From: Zerene cesonia | Lineage: Eukaryota > Arthropoda > Insecta > Lepidoptera > Pieridae | Direction: 5' to 3' | DNA length: 64,000 bases | NCBI RefSeq assembly: GCF_012273895.1 | Contig: NC_052108.1 | Span: 7,626,001-7,690,000 of the forward strand | In this document: positions 12,801 to 24,500 of the stretch, one piece after another | Layout of the letters: every line of letters starts with the position of its first letter | Position numbering within the stretch: position 1 is the first letter of the stretch | The notes under the pieces: model-generated | What the model was told of the DNA's origin: nothing | Database searches by the model: none | Seen by the model: the letters and a program-made list of their open reading frames with translations, nothing else | Program-made: the position numbers and the translations under genes

Positions 12801-13500
12801 CGATTTATTTTCGGAATATATCTTCATATAATAGCAAATATTATATTACATTAGCTTAACAATTTGTACCGTCAATTTTATTCAATTGTTCTAATAATTT
12901 TTCTCTATAACATTCTCAAACTGAGGAGACAGTGGCAGTGCTAAAGGACTCTTAAATATTCGTGCACATACAAAAGAACCGAAGTATTCTATATTCTATT
13001 CTAAACTTACTTTAAATGGCTTCTTATAAAGATCAATGTTTTGACGATCAAGTCTTATAAATGATGAACGAAATAAACTTTGCAAATAAGTATATGTAGG
13101 GACGAGATGGGTGTCAATTTCCACGGACAAAATCCATTTATTTTATTTATTAGAAAACCATATATCTGTTTTTCTATATTTTCAAATTATTCATTGTATA
13201 TTCGGTTGATAGAATACGAAATGAAATGGCGAATGTATCACTATTTTACTATACTAATTCCATGTCTATATTCCACTATGCTGTAGCTTATTTATCGTCA
13301 ACAATTAGATATTTTAAATAACCTCTGTAATGGTTTACTATACGTACTTTTATCGTTTTATCGTCATACTATTGTTATATCATGTCATTGTTTAAAGAAT
13401 AAATTATTAGTTATTAGTAATCATTGTATCGCACTAGAGCTAATAACGAGATTTAATACAACTAATTTTATATTTTTGCCAAGAATTTGATATATATTCA
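9880..13500. other. Repeat-poor, gene-free AT-rich block (3.6 kb)
   Basis: No Helitron-like, SINE or retroelement copy is visible here, in contrast to the flanks. No coding region is supported. A more GC-balanced patch lies at about 11130-11250. Because sNPFR is transcribed leftward, part of this block could be a long 3'UTR or a regulatory region, but no splice or polyadenylation evidence ties it to the gene. Confidence 0.4.
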
Positions 13501-13526
13501 AATTAAATAACTACAATAAAACATAT

Positions 13527-13705
13527 CGTGTCGCTTTCTCTGTCCATATGTCCCTTTGTATGCTTAAATCTTAAAAAAACTACGCAACGGATTTTGATAG
13601 GTTTTTTTTAAATAGATAGAGTGATCAAGAGGAAGGTTTATATATAACAACATCTATAAAACTACTCCAAAATTTATCACATGCGAAGCCGCGGGCAAAA
13701 GCTAG
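13527..13705 (+). mobile_element. Helitron-like element, second family
   Basis: Ends GCGGGCAAAAGCTAG followed by T. Internal blocks ACGCAACGGATTTTGATAGG, TATATAACAACATCTAT and ATCACATGCGAAGCCGC recur at 38384-38477 and, in reverse, at 25615-25775. The left end is unclear. Confidence 0.55.
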
Positions 13706-14398
13706 TTATTTATATGCCCGTACCGAATTCATCCTTATTTATTTCCTAAATCAATTAACTGGCATTATATAATATATTAACAATGAAACCATGAAACACA
13801 ATATTGAATACAAAACTTGAAACTTCAGATGAAGATAAAGGCCAAGAGCAATCTGTCAAAATGAAGGAGTCGCAAAACGTCAATCTTAATAAGAAACCCA
13901 ACAATCTTAGAGCATAACGACTTATCGCAGCAAACCTTTAGTGCAATAGAAATTTCCTTTGAAATTACAAGACGAATTGTGGAGAGAAATCGTGAATTCT
14001 GCCACTTACATATTACAATTTAATTGCGCTGATTATGTCTGGCAAATTAATTCAACAGTTTTTAATAATAAATACTTCTTCCGATATTAGCGGTCCATTC
14101 TGGCTTCACCCGTGTTTCATATATAGCTCACTCAGACTCAGATTACGTCGATATCCAACAATGATAACTTTTTTTTAATAGGTTAAGTAGTTACTTAGAG
14201 AAAAGCGCTTTCAATCAAATCCTTCAGTGTTAAAATATTATTATAATACTTTAGTAACTCTTTTTTCTTAGGGCAAAAACGCACAAAACGTATAATTTTT
14301 TTCGATCGATTTGATGTAAGCAAAAATCTAGGTATACTATATAACCTAGGTGTGTGCATCAAAGACAACTTATCAAAGATGATATATTAGTGATCTGA

Positions 14399-14507
14399 TA
14401 AGATATGCATAAGGCCGCCTTTTGTTCGAATATCATTGTGCCATTATTTTGTATACACTTTACTTTCTGTTTTGTACAATAAAGTATTATAAATAAATAA
14501 ATAAATA
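14399..14507 (+). repeat. 3' end of a non-LTR retrotransposon
   Basis: Contains AAGGCCGCCTTTTGTTCGAA, TTTACTTTCTGTTTTGTACA, AATAAAG and a final repeat of AAAT units. The same ordered blocks appear in reverse at 60983-61085. The AAAT tail fits a 5'-truncated non-LTR insertion. Confidence 0.6.
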
Positions 14508-15413
14508 TACTGAGATGCGGCCACAGTTACGTTTACACATATTAAGTAGTAATAGCACAATCATAATTATTCATTGCAATGATGAAACACAGTTGTTTAT
14601 TCTCTAATGTTTACAGGGAAATTTCTAAAAGCAAAGAATATATTGAATATAAATCTAAGGTCTATGAATATGACACTCAGTGTCACAGATAATTTGACTT
14701 TGATTTGTCTTCAATAGCTGAAGGTTTCGGCAATCGATACTAATCATCTGTTGATGAAATAAATTGACATTGATTGAATTTAATCAATGCTCTTTCTGTG
14801 TCCAAGTATTTGACCTAAATAATGAAACAAAGCAATAATTATTAGCTTTTACATTAATTACAAATATTGACACACACGCACACACGTACAACTATAATAC
14901 AGTGCAGTGCTGAAAACGAGATAAGTGCTTATCTAATTATAAAAAAAAATTACTTATACTTTTGTTAATATATGTTTTAAAAATATCGCACTGCACATCT
15001 GCTGCGCAAGTCAATGTATGCAATAATTTAACTCTTACTATATTACCCTTAGATACAGTTATTCATTCAAAAATTTAATTCCATAATCATAAGCGTATTC
15101 AGAGTTGGAGAATTCTTCATAAAAACATTCTAAAAATATCGTTAGACAACTCTCCGTGTTCCATTCTTCTCATACCTGGGAACGTCTCCAGAAGCGCACC
15201 TGCAAAATGCTATTTCTCAGTCAAATTGTTTATAATCCATTGTTTTTGTGCTTTCAATATACATTTCTAGGAAAATGTCTAATTGAAACGGCTAAGAATA
15301 ACTTAGTTAATTAAACGGACACCACATTCTTTAGCTATGTTGTGTAATGGAAAACTGTATGGTTTGTCGAATATTAGAAGGTTTGTCTAATACACAATAT
15401 AACAGCATCTAAG
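14508..15413. other. Gene-free DNA downstream of sNPFR
   Basis: AT-rich, with an ACACACGCACACACG tract near 14871-14890. No coding region is seen. Any sNPFR 3'UTR longer than about 60 nt past the stop would extend into this stretch. Confidence 0.4.
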
Positions 15414-15419
15414 TTTATT
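15414..15419 (-). terminator. Candidate polyadenylation signal of sNPFR
   Basis: AATAAA on the minus strand, 53 nt beyond the receptor stop codon. It is the nearest consensus signal, but AATAAA is common by chance in such AT-rich DNA. Confidence 0.35.
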
Positions 15420-15471
15420 CAAAGTTTGCTGAAGCAAATTAAACCTACATACGTACCCGGGCAATCAACCG

Positions 15472-16794
15472 TTAGAATTGACTCTGTGTCGGAGTGCCAT
15501 CAAACGACTCCTCATTTATAAGCCGCAATTTCACCGACTCCCTTCGCAAGTTGTAACTGGTCGAAATGTGGCAATGTTTCACGTCCACGTTCAATAGGTC
15601 CTCGTTTAATTCGACGCCGCTCTTTTCAACGTCCGCAGCGGCACTCGGCTTCCTTTTATGCCTAAACGAAGTACCCCTTTGCGAGCTCGAACCCATAAAA
15701 CTGTCCGTCGCCGTGTTCCCATTGAACGTTTTCTCTGATTGGCAAGCGCCTAATTGCTGCAACGGTATGTTCCCTCGCAACTGACCAGCCGTATCTATAC
15801 ATGGTATCAGTTGCTTGAACTCCTTACGGAAGTTCTCGTTCATCCACGCGTAAATGAACGGATTGTAACACGTCGAAGACATAGCTATCACGTGACACAC
15901 GAAAAATATCAAAAAGTAAAAGCGCGAGTGAATAGCATAGATGTAGTAGTCGTTATATAGATTTGTTACGTTCAAAGGCAACCACGACAGGCCGAATATC
16001 GTCACCATGGCTATGAGCATTTGATTCGTGCGCCGTTTCCGATTTTTATCGAACTCTTCCTTTCTAGTATTTTTACTCGCCGCTTTAGCTTTCGCTCTGT
16101 CGTTCAATTTGAAACTCACGCATGTATAGCAAAACGCAATCACAGTGAACGGCAACACGAATTGAAGCACAGAAGTCACCGAACCGAATATGCGTCGCAG
16201 TTTCTCCGACGGCCACGTTTCTTCACAGAATCTACCGATTTCCAAATCGTAATACGTCATATAAATTGCGTACGGCAAAGTGACCGTCACCGAAAAAGTC
16301 CATATCATAATAATAACTGTGATACAAGTCTCTATTTTCATTCGCGGTCGGAACGGATATATGATTACGAAAAACCTATCGATAGCTATAGACATAAGAG
16401 TTAAAGTGGATATGTATACACTGCAACCTTGTGCGGAAGGCATCATGTGGCATAATAAAGACCCCCAACTCCAAGAACCACGGAAAGAATATAGCGGAGT
16501 GAAGGGGACGGCAAATAAGCAAAGTAGTATATCAGAAAGAGCTAGATTGGTTATAAACAAGTTGGTAACTGTCTGCATGGCTTTGTTTCGAATCACGACG
16601 TAGCAGACTAGTAGGTTTCCGAGTAGCCCTAGCACGAATATAATAGTATAAACGATGCAGAAACTGGCCTGGACCCATTTGTTGTCGATGATGTTTTCAT
16701 AATTGTGTATCTGCTGGGTGGGAGTAGCGGCACCTTGAGAGTCGTTATATTTCTCCGTGACATTAAGTGCAGTGTAGTTAAGGGTGCCATTCAT
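15472..16794 (-). CDS. sNPFR: Short neuropeptide F receptor (class A GPCR)
   Basis: A 440-residue rhodopsin-family receptor of the plasma membrane, read from a single uninterrupted coding exon. The extracellular N-terminus has four N-glycosylation sequons (N2, N6, N11, N17). TM1 spans about 41-68 with GN at 59-60, and TM2 has LALSD at 84-88. Cys115 and Cys190 should form the TM3-ECL2 disulfide. TM3 ends in DRF (139-141) followed by FVIIYPF, TM6 has SWLPLN around 270-275, and TM7 has NPFIY at 311-315, then a helix-8 segment and Cys332 for possible palmitoylation. The third loop is basic (RKEEFDKNRKRRTNQ). The blocks NKAMQTVTN, ITNLALSDILL, AQGCS-YIST and STCYNPF-YAW match insect sNPF receptors such as the Drosophila sNPFR. 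In insects sNPF signalling is linked to feeding, growth and metabolism. The ATG follows CAAGA, and a splice acceptor lies 86 nt upstream, so the 5'UTR is split. DRF replaces the usual DRY. A related RFamide or NPY-like receptor is possible but less likely. Confidence 0.93.
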   Translation of the reverse strand: MNGTLNYTALNVTEKYNDSQGAATPTQQIHNYENIIDNKWVQASFCIVYTIIFVLGLLGNLLVCYVVIRNKAMQTVTNLFITNLALSDILLCLFAVPFTPLYSFRGSWSWGSLLCHMMPSAQGCSVYISTLTLMSIAIDRFFVIIYPFRPRMKIETCITVIIMIWTFSVTVTLPYAIYMTYYDLEIGRFCEETWPSEKLRRIFGSVTSVLQFVLPFTVIAFCYTCVSFKLNDRAKAKAASKNTRKEEFDKNRKRRTNQMLIAMVTIFGLSWLPLNVTNLYNDYYIYAIHSRFYFLIFFVCHVIAMSSTCYNPFIYAWMNENFRKEFKQLIPCIDTAGQLRGNIPLQQLGACQSEKTFNGNTATDSFMGSSSQRGTSFRHKRKPSAAADVEKSGVELNEDLLNVDVKHCHISTSYNLRRESVKLRLINEESFDGTPTQSQF

Positions 16795-16880
16795 TCTTGT
16801 CGATCGAAGTAATTCCAGCGATAAAACTCGGCAGTATCTTCAGGAGATGTCAACTTTACGAGCGGTGTTTAATGTTGGAT
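16795..16880 (-). other. sNPFR: sNPFR 5'UTR segment up to a splice acceptor
   Basis: On the minus strand TTTTGTTACAG immediately precedes 16880, a good acceptor, followed by 86 nt leading to the receptor ATG. This implies at least one non-coding exon farther right (higher coordinates). I cannot locate it. Confidence 0.6.
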
Positions 16881-16883
16881 CTG

Positions 16884-17886
16884 TAACAAAATATAATGCG
16901 TTTTAACGTTTCTGTTTTGCGGTTTCGCAGTATAAATGGTATTAATATCGAGGAGTAACACTACAAAGTTGGCTTTGATTGGAATCGTCCATTATTCTTA
17001 TTCGAGTAGGGAATAGCATCATAATCACTAAAGGTATTAACGACAAATAAATTAATAAAATAATTTAATTTAAACCAAGATCCTTTTTAATAGTATGGTC
17101 TGTGAATTTACTCATCTGTGAAGAACTATTTAACGAATTGAGATAATTTGAACAAAAATATATTTATTTACTAAATTACTTTCTCTACGATTATTTTGAA
17201 TGAATGTCAATGAATGAATGCATGTCACGGATTAAGTTGATGCTTTAAATTGTCTTAAGTTATATTATAGTTCTTAAGATATATATAAAAAAACCTATAA
17301 GATAAATTGCCGTTATATTTAAAAGTAATCTAATTCACATTTGCTTTGGTATGTTTGGGTATATTTTGTGTGTCAAACATTTATATTATACGTATAATTC
17401 TAAATCATATTGTATGTTATTCTATAAAACACTTTTTATGCAATGTCGATTAAATCGCATATTTTATCATGTCATAAATACACGCTCAAAACAAACACAA
17501 GAGAGAGAGAATAACGCCGAATAAAAAAAATACTGTCAAATTGAGAATCTTCTTCATTTTTGGGACCGTCGGTTAAAGAACAATATATTGAATTAATCTT
17601 AATTTCTGAGGAGCTGATTTCTTCCTACCCCTTTCAGCCATGATAAAAACGTGAAAAATATCAATAAAAGCATTATAGGAAGACATAAGCTTTTCAAAGA
17701 AAAAGCAAGTTTTATAAATAAGATTTTTATCTCCGGATATTAAAAGTCCTGCCATTTTCTTCTTTTACTTTAATCCCAATAGTTAAGAAAAAATGCATTT
17801 CGATCATATTATAAAAATCATAACAAAGGAACGTAATTTAGAATTGTAAGATGTATTTAATTATTTTTAAACTTTTCATACATAAA
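16884..17886. other. Probable sNPFR 5'UTR intron, repeat-free part
   Basis: AT-rich with no repeat or coding potential recognised. The 60-codon minus-strand frame at 17573-17755 has no similarity to anything I know. Confidence 0.4.
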
Positions 17887-18080
17887 TCCTACTTACATTA
17901 TAAATGCGAAAGTTTGTAAGGATGTGTGTGTTTGTTGCTCTTTCACGCAAAAACTACTGAACCGATTGCAATGAAATTTGGTACGTAGACAGCTGGAAAA
18001 CTGGAATAACGTATGGGCAACTTTTTATTACGACATTTCTAAGGTCTACGGACCTACGCGAGACCGGGGGGCGTAGCTAG
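17887..18080 (+). mobile_element. Helitron-like non-autonomous element (Lep1-type)
   Basis: Starts TCCTACTTACATTATAAATG and ends GCGTAGCTAG. Internal blocks match the 1347 and 33278 copies. The 3' flank is A instead of T, so the target site has mutated. Confidence 0.75.
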
Positions 18081-18299
18081 ATTATTCGTGATATATAGAG
18101 TTATTCATGATTATGATATAAGAAATAATTTTTTGTTTATTTTTATCATATAAGTGGCCTATCACGCGAGTGATAATAACTCTAAAACATCCTCAAAGTA
18201 ACATACTAAATACTTTTAGTCCAAGGTTATACCTAAAATAATAAAACCACGCTTTAATTATAGAATTAATTAAATTGTTTCCCTTGTTCTTATATAATA

Positions 18300-18501
18300 C
18301 TAGCCGCTCGTCCCAGCTGCGCCCGGATATCGAGATTCCCGTCTTATCCTAAGGAAGCATATAATCGGGATAAAAATTATCCTGTCATCTAAGTCAGCTC
18401 ATTCCTTGTTTGCATACCAAATTTCATCGAAATCCGTTCAGTAGTTTCAGCGTCAGACAACCATCCAAACAAATAAACTTTTACATTTATAATATTAGTG
18501 T
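18300..18501 (-). mobile_element. Helitron-like element, variant
   Basis: Reversed end CTAGCCGCTCGTCCCAGCTG, inner ACCAAATTTCATCGAAATCC and GTTCAGTAGTTTCAGCGT blocks, and reversed start TTTATAATATTAGTG. It is a diverged relative of the Lep1-type family. Confidence 0.6.
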
Positions 18502-18734
18502 CATTTCACACTTTAAAAGCTTTCAAATATAAAATAACATCTTATACAAAAAGTTCTTCCATTCAGAATGCAGGTTTCGAACGCTAGCTCCCAAAGGATG
18601 TCAAAAATCCTTTATGTCATTTTGTATGTCATCACTTTCGCTGTGCGAACTGACATGCACACCATGTGGAACGGCGTCAGTAATAGAGCAAGACGTGAAT
18701 ATATGACGAGTATAGCGAAATTTGCATTTATGCA

Positions 18735-18799
18735 CTGTTCTACTTCTATAGATGTTTAGAGGTAGAACAGCAGCATGATAGATGTATCATGCCAATAAA
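18735..18799 (+). repeat. Two adjacent stem-loops followed by AATAAA
   Basis: A 13-bp stem (CTGTTCTACTTCT at 18735-18747 with 18758-18770, one G-T pair, 10-nt loop) is followed by an 8-bp stem (GCATGATA / TATCATGC, 18773-18792) and AATAAA at 18794-18799. It could be the 3' end of a retroelement or an unknown transcript. The 63-codon frame at 18568-18759 upstream is unsupported. Confidence 0.6.
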
Positions 18800-20006
18800 G
18801 TTTGTTTCTCCCTCTCAGATTAGAGAAATTAGTATTTATTTATTCATTTATTATTGTAACACTTTTATTACACATGAAGAAAGAAGAAAAAAAATAATTA
18901 TAAACAATTGTTAAAGATAATGTATAAAGGAGCAGCCTTATCACTTTAGGGTGATTTCTTCCAGTCAACCCTTATTTATCTATATCATCACCATTTTTAT
19001 ATTGTATTATACACACACGTCCCGTCTTTAGTATATGGGGTAAATGCTTTTAACTGGCTGATATGTTTATAAACTTTGTGACTAGCATTCACTATCTACC
19101 AGACACACAAAATCAAGAATTAACACGTATTAGTAGTGAACTATATTACTTTAAAATAAAACTTTGTCACATTTATAAAAGCAGTAATTACACGTCGCAA
19201 AAGCAACACTTCCGCTACAATTTTCCAGAATTTTCCATCAAACTTCGAACAATACAAAATGCAAAAGTTCATCTTTTGTATTTGACACTATTTACTTTCC
19301 TTCTATTGAAAGTGGAACGCCAGTTTGCAGCCAACTTTGTCCCAGCTTATTTAGGTTATGAAAATAATCACAATCCGTTTGTTTATACGACAATCTCATT
19401 TGTTTTTACGAAACTTTGAATTGAAAACAATTTCAGTGAAAGTAAAGCACATTCGGCTGTATTAAACAGTTTTTAGAGTAGACAAGTTAATTCCCGATGT
19501 ATTAACTAACTTAGTACAACACGCATTTAAAACAGAACACTTTTAACTTCCTTCCTTCATTACTTCCGTAAACATTTTAAGCACAAGAGTTCTATGCAAC
19601 TGTTCCCTGTATTCATTAAAAGCTGTAAGCATATGAATAACAATATCCTACAAATTGATTCTGCCGTAAGCTACCGTGACACACTGCATCAACTCATAAA
19701 CTACGCCATAATTTAAAGTCTAGTAAACAAAAAAAATCCTATAACCATAATATAATTTATAACATCTAATTACTTGAAAATGCAAATTGATAACATGGAA
19801 TTCAGTTTAATTAAAACTAAATCTACTTAACCTATATTGCAGTGTAAATAAATTACGTTCTCGGTTTCCTAACATAAATGTATGCACCCGGTAGAGCATA
19901 GTACAAGCACGTATTTCTTCGCGTAATGCTGTAAATACTTAGTCTGGCCATAAATACTGTTACACTTAATTATAAAAAAATATTACATTTGAATTTCGAA
20001 TCTGTC
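18800..20006. other. Gene-free AT-rich DNA
   Basis: No repeat family or coding region is recognised. A 118-codon plus-strand frame at 19063-19419 has no domain and an AT-driven composition. Confidence 0.4.
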
Positions 20007-21006
20007 NNNNNNNNNNNNNNNNNNNNNNNNNNNNNNNNNNNNNNNNNNNNNNNNNNNNNNNNNNNNNNNNNNNNNNNNNNNNNNNNNNNNNNNNNNNNNN
20101 NNNNNNNNNNNNNNNNNNNNNNNNNNNNNNNNNNNNNNNNNNNNNNNNNNNNNNNNNNNNNNNNNNNNNNNNNNNNNNNNNNNNNNNNNNNNNNNNNNNN
20201 NNNNNNNNNNNNNNNNNNNNNNNNNNNNNNNNNNNNNNNNNNNNNNNNNNNNNNNNNNNNNNNNNNNNNNNNNNNNNNNNNNNNNNNNNNNNNNNNNNNN
20301 NNNNNNNNNNNNNNNNNNNNNNNNNNNNNNNNNNNNNNNNNNNNNNNNNNNNNNNNNNNNNNNNNNNNNNNNNNNNNNNNNNNNNNNNNNNNNNNNNNNN
20401 NNNNNNNNNNNNNNNNNNNNNNNNNNNNNNNNNNNNNNNNNNNNNNNNNNNNNNNNNNNNNNNNNNNNNNNNNNNNNNNNNNNNNNNNNNNNNNNNNNNN
20501 NNNNNNNNNNNNNNNNNNNNNNNNNNNNNNNNNNNNNNNNNNNNNNNNNNNNNNNNNNNNNNNNNNNNNNNNNNNNNNNNNNNNNNNNNNNNNNNNNNNN
20601 NNNNNNNNNNNNNNNNNNNNNNNNNNNNNNNNNNNNNNNNNNNNNNNNNNNNNNNNNNNNNNNNNNNNNNNNNNNNNNNNNNNNNNNNNNNNNNNNNNNN
20701 NNNNNNNNNNNNNNNNNNNNNNNNNNNNNNNNNNNNNNNNNNNNNNNNNNNNNNNNNNNNNNNNNNNNNNNNNNNNNNNNNNNNNNNNNNNNNNNNNNNN
20801 NNNNNNNNNNNNNNNNNNNNNNNNNNNNNNNNNNNNNNNNNNNNNNNNNNNNNNNNNNNNNNNNNNNNNNNNNNNNNNNNNNNNNNNNNNNNNNNNNNNN
20901 NNNNNNNNNNNNNNNNNNNNNNNNNNNNNNNNNNNNNNNNNNNNNNNNNNNNNNNNNNNNNNNNNNNNNNNNNNNNNNNNNNNNNNNNNNNNNNNNNNNN
21001 NNNNNN
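20007..21006. other. Assembly gap (1000 N)
   Basis: Exactly 1000 N, a placeholder scaffold gap of unknown true length. Confidence 0.99.
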
Positions 21007-21234
21007 AATGCACGCTTGTGTAATATCCCTTGATATATTTATTACAATTACACTGTTAGAATGCAATTATACCAACAAACTGTTACAACGGGTTTTGGGA
21101 GGCTAAACATTTATGTGGCGTTCTAGAACGCATTCTAAAAGCAGATTTATATTAAAAAAAAATAAGGAAAAGGCATTTTAATTATGTTATTACCACTTAC
21201 GACTCACCAAAGCAATCAAATTTCTTCTCTTCTC

Positions 21235-21567
21235 TTATACATATAAAGTCTGACTGACTACAGTTAACAACGTATACATTAAATTAATTGAACCGTTATT
21301 GATAGTAGTTTTAATTCTTCCACGGAATGCAATCATTTTCTGAAGATGACTTAAAATATAACAAATAATTCTGATATCCAAATTTTCATTTATGTCCGAA
21401 CAAATTATAATATTTGTGCAATTCTCGTATAAACCACGCATCTCATCAAATATATTTTCTAGGAAAACTTCGTATCCCGAGTAAAAAATCGAATAAATTC
21501 CTTCTTTCCTTTTGGGTAGATTCTTTGTGAGCGCCAAACACACTCGGTCGGGTGTAAACGGGCTCAT
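21235..21567 (-). pseudogene. Possible decayed endonuclease domain of a non-LTR retrotransposon
   Basis: The 110-codon frame reads FLENIFDEMRGLYENCTN, IIICSDINENLD and later FRGRIKTTINNGSINLMYT. The spacing resembles the 'fl..l..l....iiigGDfNi' and 'ptRits.s.tliD.i.tn' blocks of the apurinic-type endonuclease of jockey-like elements, with the Gly before Asp replaced by Ser and the catalytic surroundings degraded. No reverse transcriptase follows. The similarity is weak and judged by eye. Confidence 0.35.
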
Positions 21568-24500
21568 TGATATCTTTCAGAGGTTTCCTATTAACATATC
21601 AATTTTGTACGTCAGCATTTGCTTTGTTACAAATATTGTTTGTATGCGAGAGTGCTGCTTTCCCTTTACGAGCGAGAATTGAGAAAATCGTCAGATTGTT
21701 ATGGCCGTTTTGAGGCAGACGTTATTGTTATAGTTTTTTGTTTAGACAATACATGTAAAATATATTATAGACTTTATGGGCGTGGTTTTAATGGGGATTT
21801 TTGTGTAACCATAACTTAATAAATCATACAAAATATATACGACTGCAGTGTCCAAGAATTCTATTAAATATCCGATCCGATCCGAAACCTAAAAGCAGGT
21901 TTTTTGCTTTTAGGTTTTAGATAACCATTTTTTTTAATTAACGAGATTTGTATTTCACAGAAATCTAGTTTTAAATGAAAAAAAAAATTCTTGTGTTTTC
22001 TTACCATAATTACAATTGGATTAAAATAGCATTATTATTATTATTATGGTATTGATTTGACTATAATTATAAAATAATATATGGTATTTCATCGTATCTA
22101 CTATTATACACATTATTAATATTACAATTTTTGTATCAAAGATATCCAATAGGACAAATGGAATACACAATATAATAAGAATTATGATTGTTATTTCTTA
22201 TATTCATTTTAGTTATTAATTCTTTTTGAAAATGGGACATTAAAATATAAAAGCATAGAACAATACGTCGAAATATTCCGGTTATAATGCGACGATCATA
22301 AGTTAATGAATTTCATATTACCAAGGTAAAATCACCTTTAATTTCGAATAATAATCAATATTACATGTATAAGACAACCTTATCAACATTACTTCCCAAT
22401 TAAAACACTAAGATGGGGAAGCCTTATTTTTAGGTTATGTTTTAAATATACTTACAAACTGGAGAGTATGGGTCCACTGTCTTGTTTTTTTTTATGCAAC
22501 CAGCCAGTATCACTAATACTAAATCCATAGATTAAAAAAGTAGGAAAAATAACTATTAATGCATTTGTTTTTGCGAGGTGTCAGCATCGTAGCATGACAT
22601 GCGCGGGACAGGAGTCGCGCATGCGTAGTTAACGGATCACAGGTAATTAAAAGTGTTAAATTTCCGCTCACCGGCGTTTTAGGGCTTGACTTTGTATACG
22701 ATAATGAAAAATACAGCTTTCGATCAAATAACTTTTATACGACACAGTGTATGTACCTACGCAACATTTTGACGATTGTAATTTGTTTATGTGATCAAAA
22801 TTTGTCTTTAGTTAAATGCAACGCGGCATTATCACAACAATTTAATTATTACAAAAAGTTTTCTCCCAATGCTCACATTCATATTATAGTATTCATTTAC
22901 AAGTACCTGTATATTTTATTTATTCATGTATTGCGCGTGATACACAGATAACACACCTGTGGTCGAACGTCTTAGCCATAGTCTTACTTACGAATATAAC
23001 CCTCCCAAAAGACTCCCTAAATGGCCGATACAGTCTGCATCCAACCAAACCTTGATCAATTAATAATAAACTCAGCAACAAACCACAAACAATTCAATCG
23101 ATTTTATGAGAGTATGTGAATCAACGTAATAGCCTAGTTACTTCTCAGAACATGTCTGCGCAGACACCACAATAATCTACTCATGTAAGTAATATCAACC
23201 CAAAATAACATCAAAGGGTCTTAAAATAATACTGTGGCTATTCAATATGTTATAGCAATTAAAATAAATTAATACCAAATTGGATATTTGAAATCGATAA
23301 AAAAGTTTTCAGCTTTCTTCATAAACTCCTATTTCTAGTGTTTTATAAAATTTTAAAATATCAATAGAGACAAAAACGTACGTACGTAAATGCTAGTGAT
23401 TGAACGACTCAAGTCACTATAATGATATCAATTTTAACTGTAACAATGTATATTTTATACCTTCTTTTGAGTGAGGAAATCTTGCATAGATACCCACGGT
23501 CCCGGGGAAAAGAGCCTTAGGTTATGTCGGATTCTTACCGTCCAAAACCCCACTGTGTTCCGTCGAGCCACTTTAGTGAAGGGGCCACAGGAGCTGGTTA
23601 GTACACATCTGCGACCATATATATTTTATACCTGCACATAAAACTGCCAAATAAATTAAAACGCTACCACGTATTATACAAAACGTAAACATTCGAAGGT
23701 CGATAATATTTTGCAGCATTACCGTTACCAAGGCACTGTCAATCTCGGATCTTAGTCAAACAATTTCGCGCTCATTTTGTTCTTGTTTGACGGTTATAAT
23801 TGCGAGGCAATTACTAGCACGCCTCTTTGCTTGATTCCGTAGCCTATGTAGAAGTACACATCATTAAAATGGCATACAAAATGTAATATACAAATTTGTC
23901 ACGTGTGCTTGATGTATGAAATGTCATACGCACTCAAAACGGATTGAATTTATATATTCTTAATTAATATAAATTTCGAATAATATTATGCCAGAGTTAT
24001 AATCTATTTATATATATATTTTTTTTGTTGTTTCAATTATACAACAAAAAAGCACAGGACCGATTCAATTTTATAGAAACCTAAAATAACGCCAAATAAC
24101 TTATTTAAACTTAAACTTGGTGTACAAATGGCGGTAATATCGTAAATCAGTTATTTGAATAACCATTTTCAAATTTAAAGAGATATCAGTCTCCCAAGGT
24201 TGAATGAGATATATTCTTGATTGACTTGAAGTTTATACTGTAAATATTTTTAATCTAAAAACTAAAACGTTTTCAAAAGGACCACGCGGAAGGCACGAGT
24301 TTTAAAACAAAAAAAGGATCATCAAAACCGGTTCACCAAAGATCTGAGGATAAAGGACTGTTTTTTGGCTCTGAATAACAAAGCCAAATAATCAGTCCTT
24401 CTGAAATCCTTACTAAATGACCTTAAGACAAGTCAATTAGCCTGTTATGAACACTAAGAGACGTGACATTGTGGTCCAATTGCAGAATTATTCACGTGAA

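Noticed and set aside
15566..16603. Several plus-strand open frames of 68-127 codons
   Set aside because: They are antisense shadows of the sNPFR coding exon.
18568..18759. 63-codon plus-strand frame upstream of the stem-loops
   Set aside because: Ends inside the stem-loop region and has no recognised domain; too short to support alone.
19966..21066. Open frames of about 350 codons across the gap
   Set aside because: They consist almost wholly of N; the same applies to those over 43409-44408 and 46968-47967.
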